A stretch of DNA of 64,000 nt, taken from NCBI RefSeq assembly GCF_001889525.1, contig NZ_CP018192.1:2384501-2448500 (forward strand), in the 5' to 3' direction. This document shows, one piece after another, positions 30,232 to 39,062 of the stretch (positions are counted from its first letter, which is position 1; each line of letters begins with the position of its first letter). This DNA comes from Granulibacter bethesdensis (lineage in GTDB: Bacteria > Pseudomonadota > Alphaproteobacteria > Acetobacterales > Acetobacteraceae). The translations under genes were made by a program, and so were the position numbers. The notes under the pieces were generated by a model. The model saw nothing but the letters and a program-made list of their open reading frames with translations. It searched no databases and was not told the DNA's origin.

Positions 30232-30260
30232 ATGTATGGCAGCTCATTTCATTTTTCAAG
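30232..30260 (-). promoter_or_regulatory. Sigma-32-like heat-shock promoter of groESL
   Basis: On the minus strand CTTGAAA (30254-30260) is separated by 14 bases from CCATACAT (30232-30239). This resembles the heat-shock consensus CTTGAAA / CCCATNT and places transcription initiation at the edge of the CIRCE. Together they suggest dual heat-shock control. Confidence 0.6.
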
Positions 30261-30433
30261 CAATTCGGTGCTCGGATCCTGTGAATTTTTGGCAGCCACA
30301 GCGCAGCGTGAGTGCTAATCCATTGATAAGAAACATTTTTCTTGAAATCACTCAAACTGCAATGTCACGCTTCTGAAACGGGCTGCGGTCAGACCGGCGC
30401 AGGCCCGGTTTTTTACCGTCAGGAGGCACTCTT

Positions 30434-30694
30434 ATGAATCTTGGCCGTCAGTTGCAGGACTATCGTCTGACCACCGCTGAAATTCTCTATCACCTGCCCG
30501 ATCATCCCGCCCTGTTGCAGAGCTATATCTGGCAGGAGCTGGACATGGCCCCCCGCTTTCCCGAACTCCATAAATTTCTGGATTTCTGGAGTCGCGAGCT
30601 TGAGGGCAAGCTCCATTCAGTGCGCGTGACCGCGGCCGGTCTGATCACGCCGGGCGAGATTCGTCATCCGGCGCTGGTGGCCACTCTGCACTGA
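30434..30694 (+). CDS. usg: Usg family protein
   Basis: An 86-residue protein with the characteristic Usg sequence LQDYRLTTAEILYHLPDHPA followed by PRFPELHKFLDFWSRELEGK and LHSVRVT. Usg proteins are conserved in alphaproteobacteria, were first noted near trp genes, and have no established biochemical role. The ATG follows AGGAGG with good spacing. Its 3' end overlaps the convergent VTT-family gene by 50 bases. A weak ACCGG/CCGGT hairpin with six Ts lies at 30393-30414 just before its ribosome site. Confidence 0.9.
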   Translation: MNLGRQLQDYRLTTAEILYHLPDHPALLQSYIWQELDMAPRFPELHKFLDFWSRELEGKLHSVRVTAAGLITPGEIRHPALVATLH

Positions 30695-31421
30695 CGCTCT
30701 CATCCGGCTGTATCGCCTCCCGGCCAAGTCGGGTACGGCGATACAGCCAGAACCCAAGCATCATGGACATACAGAACAGCATGATGGCCACAGCCAGCTG
30801 GACGCCATGACCGATTCTGGTGCCCCCGCCCAGCAGCACGAACACCAGGGTTTGAGGGATAAAACCGACGATACTGGCCGCCACAAAAGGGATGGGGCGG
30901 ATATCCAGCACGCCGGCCAGAATATTGAGCAGCACATTGCTGCCGACCGGCAGCAGACGCAGGGTCAGGGTGGCGCTGAAGGGATGCACGGCCAGAAGCC
31001 GGCTGAGCCTGACCAGACGCCCCCCCTGCTCGCGTCTTGCCAGAAAACGCCGCATCCAGGCACGCGCCAGCAGCCGTGCCCAGAGAAAATCGACAACGCA
31101 ACCCAGCGCGGTGGCCGACAAGGCCAGACCAAATCCTTCTGCCGCGCCGAAACTGTATCCGCCCGCAAAAGCCACTACCTGACGCGGCATTCCGACTGCA
31201 CAGAACAGGGCGGCCAGCAGCAGATAGGACATCCAGCCACCCGGGCTGCGCAGTCTTTCAACCGACAGGCCGCGCATAATCAGACCGGCCCCAACCAGAC
31301 CGGCAATCAACAGGAGCGGCTTGCCGACACTTTTCCACAAAGGGGGTGAGACACGCAGCGATACGGACGGAGCAGCCTCGGGAGGCTCGGTTGTGACCAT
31401 GGCCATCCCGGTTAGCGTCAT
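30645..31421 (-). CDS. TVP38/TMEM64-type (VTT domain) membrane protein
   Basis: A 258-residue inner-membrane protein with about six hydrophobic segments. The VTT/SNARE-assoc core shows GMPRQVVAFAGGYSFGAAEG, then FLWARLLARAW and the re-entrant-loop style segment TLRLLPVGSNVLLNILAGVL. Members of this fold are proposed lipid scramblases or transporters. The N-terminus (~25 residues) and C-terminus are polar. Three in-frame ATGs (31421, 31406, 31400) are possible starts. It overlaps usg tail-to-tail. Confidence 0.83.
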   Translation of the reverse strand: MTLTGMAMVTTEPPEAAPSVSLRVSPPLWKSVGKPLLLIAGLVGAGLIMRGLSVERLRSPGGWMSYLLLAALFCAVGMPRQVVAFAGGYSFGAAEGFGLALSATALGCVVDFLWARLLARAWMRRFLARREQGGRLVRLSRLLAVHPFSATLTLRLLPVGSNVLLNILAGVLDIRPIPFVAASIVGFIPQTLVFVLLGGGTRIGHGVQLAVAIMLFCMSMMLGFWLYRRTRLGREAIQPDESVSAEWPPAPDDESRPA

Positions 31422-31516
31422 GACCCGGCAGCATCAAGCCATACAGGTGACCCATACAGTTGCCATCGCCGTGCCTGCTGTTCGCCTGCCTCTGAAACCG
31501 GTATAGAGCGGGCATT

Positions 31517-32641
31517 ATGTCAGATCATATCCGTGCCGCATCCTCTCCATCCCGCCATGGCAGCGAACATGGGTGGCAGCATGCCGTAACTCCGCAGCAG
31601 CGCAACCGGATTCTGGTTGCAACATGGATGTTCACGCTCTGCTTCATGATTCTGGTCATGGTCATGCTCGGAGGGGCGACACGGCTGACCGGTTCCGGCC
31701 TGTCCATCATGGAATGGGCACCGCTGATGGGGACGCTGCCACCGGCCTCCCAGACTGAATGGGAGCGGCTATACGCGCTGTATCAGAAGATCCCGCAATA
31801 CGCGCTGGTCAATCACGGCTTCGGGCTGGACGGGTTCAAGCATATTTTCTGGCTGGAATGGACCCATCGGCTGTGGGGACGCCTGATCGGGCTGGTTCTG
31901 TTGCTGCCGCTGATCTTTCTGGCGGTGACGCGCCGGATCGAGCGCAGCCTGATCCCCCGCCTGATCCTGATTTTTGTGCTGGGCGGGCTGCAGGGTGCAG
32001 TCGGCTGGTTCATGGTCGCCTCCGGTTTTTTTCCGGACAGCACAGCGGTTTCGCCCTATCGTCTGGTGGTTCATCTCTCCTTTGCCCTGCTGCTTTACAG
32101 CGCCTTGCTCTGGACTGCGCTCTCGGTCCTGAATCCTGAGCCGCGCCCACTCCCCGGCACGGTGGGACTACGCCGGATGAGCGCAGTCACGCTGGGGCTG
32201 GTCTGCATCACCATCATTGCCGGCGGGTTCGTCGCCGGGATTCATGCCGGGCTGGATTACAATACCTTCCCGCTGATGGATGGACGCCTGGTCCCGGAAG
32301 GCTATGGCGAAGGCCCCCGGGCCATGTTCGAAAACATCCCCACCGTCCAGTTTGATCACCGCCTGCTGGCCACATTGACGGCCCTGACCGCGTTGCTCAC
32401 CGGGATGATCGGATTCCGCAGAGGCGGCAATGCCCGGCGTGCTGTTTTGCCGCTGATGGTCGCAGTGATCTTGCAATATGCGCTTGGCATCGCCACGCTT
32501 CTGAGTGTCGTCGCCGTACCAGTGGCCGTGGCACATCAGGGCATGGCTGTCCTGCTGCTGACGGCCGCGATCGTCACCCTGCATAGTCTGCGTGGTGCCG
32601 GCCGCACCGCTTCCATCAATGCCCCGGCCTCTTCTCACTAG
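31517..32641 (+). CDS. ctaA: Heme A synthase (CtaA/COX15 type)
   Basis: A 374-residue, eight-helix inner-membrane enzyme that converts heme O to heme A for aa3-type cytochrome oxidase. Family signatures: LGGATRLTGSGLSIMEW after the first helix, and the heme-ligand and active-site histidines in EWTHRLWGR, VVHLSFAL, QFDHRLLA and VAHQGMAVL. It is complete, and 16 bases separate it from tldD. Its presence implies that the organism makes an a-type heme oxidase. Confidence 0.95.
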   Translation: MSDHIRAASSPSRHGSEHGWQHAVTPQQRNRILVATWMFTLCFMILVMVMLGGATRLTGSGLSIMEWAPLMGTLPPASQTEWERLYALYQKIPQYALVNHGFGLDGFKHIFWLEWTHRLWGRLIGLVLLLPLIFLAVTRRIERSLIPRLILIFVLGGLQGAVGWFMVASGFFPDSTAVSPYRLVVHLSFALLLYSALLWTALSVLNPEPRPLPGTVGLRRMSAVTLGLVCITIIAGGFVAGIHAGLDYNTFPLMDGRLVPEGYGEGPRAMFENIPTVQFDHRLLATLTALTALLTGMIGFRRGGNARRAVLPLMVAVILQYALGIATLLSVVAVPVAVAHQGMAVLLLTAAIVTLHSLRGAGRTASINAPASSH

Positions 32642-32657
32642 CCGGGCAGGAGTTGTC

Positions 32658-34106
32658 ATGAGTCTCGATACCGCCCTCGCTGCCACCGATCATCTGTTCT
32701 TCGAGCGGGCGGACGCGACCCTCGATCAGGACAGCGCCCTGAAAATCACACAGGATGCCCTGCTCGGGGCCGAGGATGGGGAGCTGTTCCTGGAATATCG
32801 CGAAAGCGAGGTCGTCAGTCTGGATGATGGCCGCATTCGCGGCGCGAATTTCGACACCGCCACGGGCTTTGGCCTGCGCGCCGTCGCCGGTGAAGCCACC
32901 GGATATGCCCATGCCGGGGAGATCAGCGAAGCCGCCTTACGCCGTGCCGCCACCACAGTAGCCTCCGTCGCCTCCGGCCATGGCGGTACCCTCGCCGAGC
33001 CACCGCGGGCGACCAACGCACGGCTCTACAGCGACGCCAACCCGCTGCCGAGCGTCGATTTCGCCACCCGCACCGCCCTGCTTGCCACCATCGACGCCTA
33101 TGCGCGGGAAAAAGACGCCCGCGTGCGGCAGGTGACGGCCTCGATCGTGGGGGAATGGCAAGCCGTGCAGATCATCCGTGCCGATGGATTGCGCGTCGCT
33201 GATCTGCGCCCGCTGGTCAGGCTGAATATCGCCGTCATCGTCGAACAGGATGGCCGCCGGGAAAGCGGCAGCTTCGGCACAGGGGGCCGCTATGGCTATG
33301 ATCGCCTGCTGACTGAGGAAACATGGAAAAACGGGATCGACGAAGCCCTGCGCCAGGCACTGATCAACCTCGACAGCCGCCCGGCCCCGGCCGGGGAAAT
33401 GCCGGTCGTGCTCGGCTCCGGCTGGCCCGGCATCCTGCTGCATGAAGCCATCGGCCACGGGCTGGAAGGGGATTTCAACCGCAAAAAAACCTCCGCTTTT
33501 GCCGGGCTGATGGGACAGCGGGTCGCAGCACCGGGCGTCACTGTGGTCGATGACGGCACCCTGCCGGACCGGCGCGGCAGCCTGACCGTGGATGATGAAG
33601 GCACCCCATCCTCCCGAACCGTGTTGATCGAGGATGGGATTCTCACCGGCTATATGCAGGATCGGCTCAATGCCCGGTTGATGGGCGTCCGCCCTACCGG
33701 CAATGGCCGCCGCCAGTCCTATGCCTATGCACCGATGCCGCGTATGACCAACACCGTCATGCTGGGCGGCACGCATGAGAAGGAAGAAATGATCCGCTCG
33801 GTGAAACGCGGCCTGTACGCAGCGAATTTCGGCGGCGGCAGCGTGGACATCACCTCCGGCAAATTCGTGTTTTCCGCCAGCGAGGCCTACCTGATCGAGG
33901 ATGGCCGCATTACCGCCCCGGTCAAGGGTGCGACCCTGATCGGCAACGGGCCAGACAGTCTGACGAAAGTCGAGATGATCGGGCCGGATGTTGCGCTGGA
34001 CCCTGGAATTGGCACCTGCGGCAAAAGCGGTCAGGGCGTTCCGGTCGGTGTCGGGCAGCCGACGCTGAAACTGACCGGCCTGACCATCGGCGGTACAGCC
34101 GACTGA
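32658..34106 (+). CDS. tldD: Metalloprotease TldD
   Basis: A 482-residue TldD of the TldD/TldE heterodimer, which trims unfolded peptides (microcin B17 maturation, CcdA degradation in E. coli). The zinc motif is HEAIGHGLEGD (HExxxH), with GSVDITSGKFVFSASEAYLI and PVKGATLIGNGPD typical of the C-terminal half. I chose ATG 32658 with AGGAG six bases before it; the frame is open further upstream inside ctaA. No tldE/pmbA gene is adjacent. Confidence 0.95.
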   Translation: MSLDTALAATDHLFFERADATLDQDSALKITQDALLGAEDGELFLEYRESEVVSLDDGRIRGANFDTATGFGLRAVAGEATGYAHAGEISEAALRRAATTVASVASGHGGTLAEPPRATNARLYSDANPLPSVDFATRTALLATIDAYAREKDARVRQVTASIVGEWQAVQIIRADGLRVADLRPLVRLNIAVIVEQDGRRESGSFGTGGRYGYDRLLTEETWKNGIDEALRQALINLDSRPAPAGEMPVVLGSGWPGILLHEAIGHGLEGDFNRKKTSAFAGLMGQRVAAPGVTVVDDGTLPDRRGSLTVDDEGTPSSRTVLIEDGILTGYMQDRLNARLMGVRPTGNGRRQSYAYAPMPRMTNTVMLGGTHEKEEMIRSVKRGLYAANFGGGSVDITSGKFVFSASEAYLIEDGRITAPVKGATLIGNGPDSLTKVEMIGPDVALDPGIGTCGKSGQGVPVGVGQPTLKLTGLTIGGTAD

Positions 34107-34152
34107 GAGGGTTGCCTCATTACCGGGACGAACGTTTTCATTGCGGTTTGCG

Positions 34153-34206
34153 GTGTATCCTGACCGATAGAATCCGGAAGGCTGGGGTCTATCGGTAAGG
34201 ATACAC
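34153..34206 (+). repeat. Long near-perfect inverted repeat after tldD
   Basis: Arms of 19 bases (34153-34171 and 34188-34206) are complementary at 18 positions (GTGTATCCT-x-ACCGATAGA and its complement) around a 16-base loop. There is no T run downstream, so it is not a classical terminator. It may block 3' degradation of tldD mRNA, or be a single copy of a dispersed palindromic element. Confidence 0.7.
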
Positions 34207-34326
34207 CCCTGCTGCACTCTGAAGATGAATGAGATTTAAACAGATTCAGGCTTTTCTCCCGGCTCTCTCCATGCCAGCGATAGTTCCTGTTTCATGGTAA
34301 GCCCTTATAAGGCTTGAGAGCATCCA

Positions 34327-35274
34327 ATGATCAAACGTGGCGTGATAGATCGCATTGTCTGGAAAACCGGCGCTTTATTGGCATTCGCCGCTCCGGCCAT
34401 TGGTACGCTCACAGTTCCTTTCATGGCCCATGCCATGCAGGAGAGTAAGTCTGCATCTTCCTCTTCCATCCAGGTGGCAACATCCTCCCCACCGCCGAGC
34501 TGCCCGGCTTACGAGATGCCGCCCCTGCATCTCAAAAATCTGCGGGATGCGCTGGAGGATAATGAACAGGTGGTGATCGTCGCCATCGGTTCCTCTTCTA
34601 CGCAGGGATGGATGTCGTCAGATATTGGCGCCTCCTACCCCGCTTTGTTGCAGAAGGAACTGTCAGAGGCTCTGCCGCATGCCCATATCGCCGTGATCAA
34701 CCGGGGCATCGGCGGGGAAGACGTGGCGGAGGAAACCCCGCGCCTGCAAAGTGACGCGCTGGATGTTCATCCTCAGCTCGTAATCTGGCAGGTCGGAGCC
34801 AATGGGGCGATGCGCAATATCAGCCCTGACATATTCCGCAAGATGGTCACGGCCGGTGTCGTCCGGATGCACAAAGCTTCCGCCGATGTGGTGCTGATGG
34901 ATAATCAGCGTGCACCCCGTATCATCGCAACCAAGGAAGGCCCTTTACTGGACAGCACCATGGCCTCCATTGCCCACAAGACCGGTGCTGCGCTGTTCCA
35001 GCGTGGGCAATTGATGGATCACTGGCGGGATATGGGCCACCCATACGCTGATTTCATCGCCTCGGACGGGCTGCATCATAACGATCTGGGTTATCGCTGC
35101 GTGGCGCATGCCCTGGCACAGGCTATTCTGGCAGGGCTCAAGGAAACCGGAGCCAAACAGGATACCACCTCCGGCCTTCCTCATCACGCCGCCCATCCAG
35201 CGGTCAGAAAAGCCTCGCCCGGCGACGCTCACGGACCGGATGGGGATGATGATGGAGAGGATGAGGGCAGTTAA
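34327..35274 (+). CDS. Secreted SGNH/GDSL-family hydrolase
   Basis: A 315-residue protein with an N-terminal hydrophobic signal segment (ALLAFAAPAIGTLTVPFMAHA) and the four SGNH blocks: nucleophile Ser in IGSSSTQGW, Gly in NRGIGGEDV, Asn in WQVGANGAM, and the Asp/His pair in SDGLHHNDLGY. It is probably a periplasmic or secreted esterase or acyl-polysaccharide deacetylase; the substrate is unknown. The C-terminal ~40 residues are low-complexity, acidic and His-rich. It meets gshA tail-to-tail with a 4-base overlap. Confidence 0.85.
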   Translation: MIKRGVIDRIVWKTGALLAFAAPAIGTLTVPFMAHAMQESKSASSSSIQVATSSPPPSCPAYEMPPLHLKNLRDALEDNEQVVIVAIGSSSTQGWMSSDIGASYPALLQKELSEALPHAHIAVINRGIGGEDVAEETPRLQSDALDVHPQLVIWQVGANGAMRNISPDIFRKMVTAGVVRMHKASADVVLMDNQRAPRIIATKEGPLLDSTMASIAHKTGAALFQRGQLMDHWRDMGHPYADFIASDGLHHNDLGYRCVAHALAQAILAGLKETGAKQDTTSGLPHHAAHPAVRKASPGDAHGPDGDDDGEDEGS

Positions 35275-36659
35275 GCGATCTGAGCCTCGTTGAAAATCCG
35301 GCTCACATCCCCTGCCCAGACGCTCTGATAGCGGTTCAGCCAGTGCTCCGCCTGTGTTGGAGCGCCGCCTTCCACGATGTCCCGCAGTGGATCGAGGTAT
35401 ATTTCTTCCTCCTGCCCACGGGCACGCAGACCGTCAGCAGCGATGGCGACCAGATCGCGGGCCAGGTCGCGTACCGTGCCACCCGCGAAAGGCGTGTTCA
35501 CCGCTTGCCTTGCGACCTCCGACCGCAACCCGACCAGACTCTGCCATCCATGGCGGTTCATCAGCGCGGTGGCGGCCTCCAGCGCAGCATCATCGTAAAG
35601 CAGACCAACCCAGAGCGCCGATTGAGCCAGCATCATCGCCATACTGCCGGCATCAGCGCCCCGCATTTCCAGAAAACGCTTCAGTCGGACTTCAGGGAAA
35701 GCCGTCGTGGTGTGATCGGCGAAATCACCGATGGTCGGACGCTCCCCTTCCCGGCCCGGCAGACGTCCGGCCATGAAATCACGGAAACTGGCTCCGGCGA
35801 CATCGACATATCCACCATAGCCCTCACCGGGGCGATGCACGAAATACATCGGCACATCCAGCAGCCACTCCGTCCAGCGCTCGAAGCCGAACCCGTCCTC
35901 GAACACAATGTCCGGCAATCCTGTGCGATGGGGGTCGGTATCCGTCCAGATATGGGCGCGATAGGACAGGTAACCGTTCGGCTTGCCCTCCGTGAAGGGA
36001 GAGTTAGCAAACAGCGCCGTGGCCACCGGCTGGAAAGCCAGCGCAACCCGGAATTTGCGGACCATATCCGCCTCTGATTGCGTATCCAGATTCACCTGCA
36101 CGGTGCAGGTGCGCAGCATCATGTCCAGCCCGAGCGTCCCGACTTTGGGCATGTAGGCACGCATGATTTCGTATCGACCCTTGGGCATCCACGGCATCGC
36201 GGCGCGGCTGTGCAGCGGCTGGAACCCCAGCGGCGCGAAACCCAGACCCAGCGGAGCCGCGACGCGATGCAACTCGGCGAAATGGATTTGAAACTCCTGC
36301 CTTGTCTGATGCAGATTCGTCAGCGCACCACCGGACAGCTCAAACTGCCCGCCCGGCTCCAACGACAGGGAGGCACCGAGGGAAGAAGCCGGACCTTTCA
36401 GCCCGATCGAGTGACCCCGGTCCAGAATCGGCGTCCAGCCCTCTGCCGCCTTGACAGCGCGCAGGCCTTCCAGAAGCGCCGCAATGCCAGCCGAACCATC
36501 ATAGCGAGGGGCAGTCAGATCGGTCAGAGAAAAGCCGAATTTCTCATGCTCGGTGCCGATACGCCAGTCGGAACGCTCACGGCAGCCGCTGGCAAGATAA
36601 TCTGCAAGCTGACGGGTCGTGGTCGCCGGAGTGATATCGGCATCGCCTGGATTGGACAT
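35271..36659 (-). CDS. gshA: Glutamate-cysteine ligase (plant/alphaproteobacterial type)
   Basis: A 462-residue first enzyme of glutathione synthesis, joining Glu and Cys with ATP. WRIGTEHEKFGF near residue 33, LEPGGQFELSGG and RTCTVQVNLD are the substrate and metal-binding strands of the GCS2/plant-type family; AFQPVATALFANSPF and YFVHR follow. It is complete. gshB is not in the window. A short 45-base gap separates it from the rsmE end. Confidence 0.93.
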   Translation of the reverse strand: MSNPGDADITPATTTRQLADYLASGCRERSDWRIGTEHEKFGFSLTDLTAPRYDGSAGIAALLEGLRAVKAAEGWTPILDRGHSIGLKGPASSLGASLSLEPGGQFELSGGALTNLHQTRQEFQIHFAELHRVAAPLGLGFAPLGFQPLHSRAAMPWMPKGRYEIMRAYMPKVGTLGLDMMLRTCTVQVNLDTQSEADMVRKFRVALAFQPVATALFANSPFTEGKPNGYLSYRAHIWTDTDPHRTGLPDIVFEDGFGFERWTEWLLDVPMYFVHRPGEGYGGYVDVAGASFRDFMAGRLPGREGERPTIGDFADHTTTAFPEVRLKRFLEMRGADAGSMAMMLAQSALWVGLLYDDAALEAATALMNRHGWQSLVGLRSEVARQAVNTPFAGGTVRDLARDLVAIAADGLRARGQEEEIYLDPLRDIVEGGAPTQAEHWLNRYQSVWAGDVSRIFNEAQIA

Positions 36660-36704
36660 CGGCTTCCTGATTGGCTGGAACGTTACAGGGTCGAATCCCT
36701 GCGG

Positions 36705-37457
36705 CTACTCAAGCGGCATATCAGACACAGGCGGAGCTGTCAGCAAGGCCAGCCCGGCAATGGCGGCGGTCTCCGCGCGCAGCACCGTTCGCCCGAGAGA
36801 GATTGGGATAACACGTGCGTGAGAACGCAACATGACCAGTTCCTGTTCCGCAAATCCTCCTTCCGGGCCGGTCAGCAGGGCCGATGGCCCGGCCACACCT
36901 CTGGCATGCGCCGCATCGGACCGTTCAATTGCCGCATAGAGTCGCCGATCCTCCGGCCAGTCACGTAACAGGGCCGGCAATGACTGAGGCGCCTGAAGCA
37001 CCGGAATGGTCAGGCGTTCACACTGCTCTGCGGCTTCAACCACGATGGCTTCCAATCTGGCCGTATTGATGCGTTCGGCATTGGTGCGAGTGGTCATTAC
37101 CGGAATCAGGCGGGAGACTCCAAGCTCGGTCGCTTTCTGCACCACCAGTTCGGTATTCGTGCGCTTCAGCAGAGCAAAAACCAGCCATGGCCCCTCTTCC
37201 GGTGCAGGAGAACGAATCTGCTCTGTCAGGCTGAGTGTGGCCCCCTTGCGGTCGATCCTCTCAATCACAGCCCGCCATTCGCCATCCGTGGCATTGAACA
37301 GGCTGAGCGCATCCCCCACCCCGCGCCGCATCACGGTGCCGAGGTAATGGGCGCGCGCTGTATCCAGTGTTAAATGCTCGCCCCCACGCAGGGCGTGGTC
37401 CATATGCAGCCGGATGGAAGGGGCACGGGCGGATGAAAAACGATTCGAGGCTGTCAT
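36705..37457 (-). CDS. rsmE: 16S rRNA (uracil-1498-N3)-methyltransferase RsmE
   Basis: About 250 residues with an N-terminal PUA-like domain (RAHYLGTVMRRGVGDALSLF) and a C-terminal SPOUT knot (LLTGPEGGFAEQELVML, PISLGRTVLRAETAAIAG). It methylates U1498 of 16S rRNA. I chose ATG 37457, preceded by AGGA at 8 bases on the minus strand. That start codon interlocks with the ubiA ATG on the other strand (CATG at 37455-37458). Confidence 0.93.
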   Translation of the reverse strand: MTASNRFSSARAPSIRLHMDHALRGGEHLTLDTARAHYLGTVMRRGVGDALSLFNATDGEWRAVIERIDRKGATLSLTEQIRSPAPEEGPWLVFALLKRTNTELVVQKATELGVSRLIPVMTTRTNAERINTARLEAIVVEAAEQCERLTIPVLQAPQSLPALLRDWPEDRRLYAAIERSDAAHARGVAGPSALLTGPEGGFAEQELVMLRSHARVIPISLGRTVLRAETAAIAGLALLTAPPVSDMPLE

Positions 37458-38424
37458 GACAGGGCATCCTGCCACAAACCCTGCCCACACGGCAGAGAAG
37501 ATGACGGGGCCTCATACCGATCTCCGCCCCGATGGATGGATCGCCCACCTGCCCCGCCGGATACAACCTTATGCTCTCCTCGCCAGGCTGGACCGGCCTG
37601 TCGGCATCTGGCTGCTGTTTCTGCCGGGTGTATGGGGAATTCTGGCGGCACGGCCACCGGACCGGGAAAGCCTGCGCCTGATCGTGCTGTTTTTGATCGG
37701 CAGTGCCGTGATGCGGTCGGCGGGCTGCGTCGTCAACGATATGTGGGACCGTGATCTGGACCGCAGCGTCGCCCGCACCGCCGGACGCCCACTGGCCGCC
37801 GGATTGCTGGGCATGCGTCAGGCGGCACTGTTTCTCGGCCTGCTGCTGCTGGCGGGATTACTGGTTCTGCTCCAGCTTCCGCGCATGGCACAAATAGCCG
37901 CTGCTTCATCCCTGCTGCTGGTGGCCGTCTATCCGCTCGCCAAGCGCGTGACATGGTGGCCGCAACTGGTGATGGGATTCACGTTCGGCTTCGGCGCACC
38001 CGCAGGTGCCATCGCCGCAGGCGCGGAGACAGGGCCGGACTGGTGGCTGGTGGGGTTCCTGTATGCCGCCGCTATTTTCTGGGATCTCGGTTTCGATACC
38101 ATCTACGGATTTCAGGATATCGAGGATGATGCCGTGATCGGCGTCAAATCCACCTCCCGCCGTTTCGTGCATATGCCGCGGCGTTTCGTGGGCGGAAGCT
38201 ACGCCTTGATGGTGGTTTTTCTGATTCTGGCCGGGATCAGGGCAGGGCTGCCATGGCTTTATGACCTTGCACTGACTCTGCCCGCCGCGCTGCTGCTGTG
38301 GCAGGTACACAGGCTGGATATTCTCAATCCCGCAGCCTGTCTGGGCGCTTTCCGGGCCAATACCCGAATCGGGCTGGCCGTGGCGGGCGCGTTCCTTTGG
38401 GGCTGGATCGGATTGTTGCCATGA
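37456..38424 (+). CDS. ubiA: 4-hydroxybenzoate polyprenyltransferase UbiA
   Basis: An inner-membrane prenyltransferase of ubiquinone synthesis. The first Asp-rich motif is in CVVNDMWDRDLD and the second in DTIYGFQDIEDDAVIG, with about eight hydrophobic segments and LLARLDRPVGIWLLFLPGVW near the start. I give ATG 37456 (GAGG six bases upstream); ATG 37501 is an alternative with a shorter leader. The stop overlaps the next ATG by four bases (ATGA). Confidence 0.94.
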   Translation: MTGHPATNPAHTAEKMTGPHTDLRPDGWIAHLPRRIQPYALLARLDRPVGIWLLFLPGVWGILAARPPDRESLRLIVLFLIGSAVMRSAGCVVNDMWDRDLDRSVARTAGRPLAAGLLGMRQAALFLGLLLLAGLLVLLQLPRMAQIAAASSLLLVAVYPLAKRVTWWPQLVMGFTFGFGAPAGAIAAGAETGPDWWLVGFLYAAAIFWDLGFDTIYGFQDIEDDAVIGVKSTSRRFVHMPRRFVGGSYALMVVFLILAGIRAGLPWLYDLALTLPAALLLWQVHRLDILNPAACLGAFRANTRIGLAVAGAFLWGWIGLLP

Positions 38425-39059
38425 AAGACACCGCCTTCATCCGCGAGAATACGGCTTGGTCCCGCGCGCCTCTGGTGCCGGAGCTCGGGCTGTTTCTGGC
38501 CACCGCCATCACCCCGATCTGGCAGGCCACGGAAGACTGGCTGGCGCAGCGGAATGTCGAGCCGCCTTTCTGGGCCTTTGCGTGGCCGGGCAGTCAGGCC
38601 ATTGCCCGTCACGTGCTGGATCATCCCGAACTGGTGAAGGGCCGGCGGGTGCTGGATTTTGCGGCGGGATGCGGGCTGGCGGCTTTGGCCTGCGCCCGCA
38701 GTGGTGCACAGGAGGCGGAGGCAGCCGAGATAGATGCGCTGGCTCTGGCCGCCACCACGCTGAACGCAACTGAAAACGGCCTGACCGTCCGTCTGGCCGA
38801 AGGCGATGTGGTGGGAAACCCATGCCGCTGGGATCTTATCCTCTGCGGCGATGTCTGTTACGAGGCCCCCATGACCCGCCACATCATGCCGTGGCTGCGA
38901 CACATGGCGAAAACAGCAGAGGTCTGGATTGCTGATCCCGGACGAAGCTATCTGCCGCAAGAAGGTATGACCGCCTTCGCCGAATATACCGTGCCGACCA
39001 CGCTGGAGCTGGAAGATCGCACCGAACGGCATGTCCGCCTGTTTCGTCTTGCTCCCTGA
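38421..39059 (+). CDS. Class I SAM-dependent methyltransferase (METTL20/Nnt1-like)
   Basis: A 212-residue Rossmann-fold methyltransferase. PFWAFAWPGSQAIARHVLDH before the SAM motif RVLDFAAGCGLAALA, and DLILCGDVCYE afterwards, resemble the METTL20/ETF-beta lysine methyltransferase and nicotinamide-N-methyltransferase-like group, which is found in alphaproteobacteria. The substrate is not proven. It is translationally coupled to ubiA through an ATGA overlap, but nothing in the sequence ties it to ubiquinone. Confidence 0.8.
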   Translation: MKDTAFIRENTAWSRAPLVPELGLFLATAITPIWQATEDWLAQRNVEPPFWAFAWPGSQAIARHVLDHPELVKGRRVLDFAAGCGLAALACARSGAQEAEAAEIDALALAATTLNATENGLTVRLAEGDVVGNPCRWDLILCGDVCYEAPMTRHIMPWLRHMAKTAEVWIADPGRSYLPQEGMTAFAEYTVPTTLELEDRTERHVRLFRLAP

Positions 39060-39062
39060 CCC

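Noticed and set aside
30310-30318. Possible second CIRCE upstream of groES
   Set aside because: Only one arm is present; the sequence nine bases away does not match the second arm.
36686-36701. CAGGGTCGAATCCCTG, looking like a tRNA T-arm
   Set aside because: The five-base stem loop resembles a T-arm but lacks the TTC loop start. The 45-base gap cannot hold a tRNA, and no acceptor or anticodon arm is visible.
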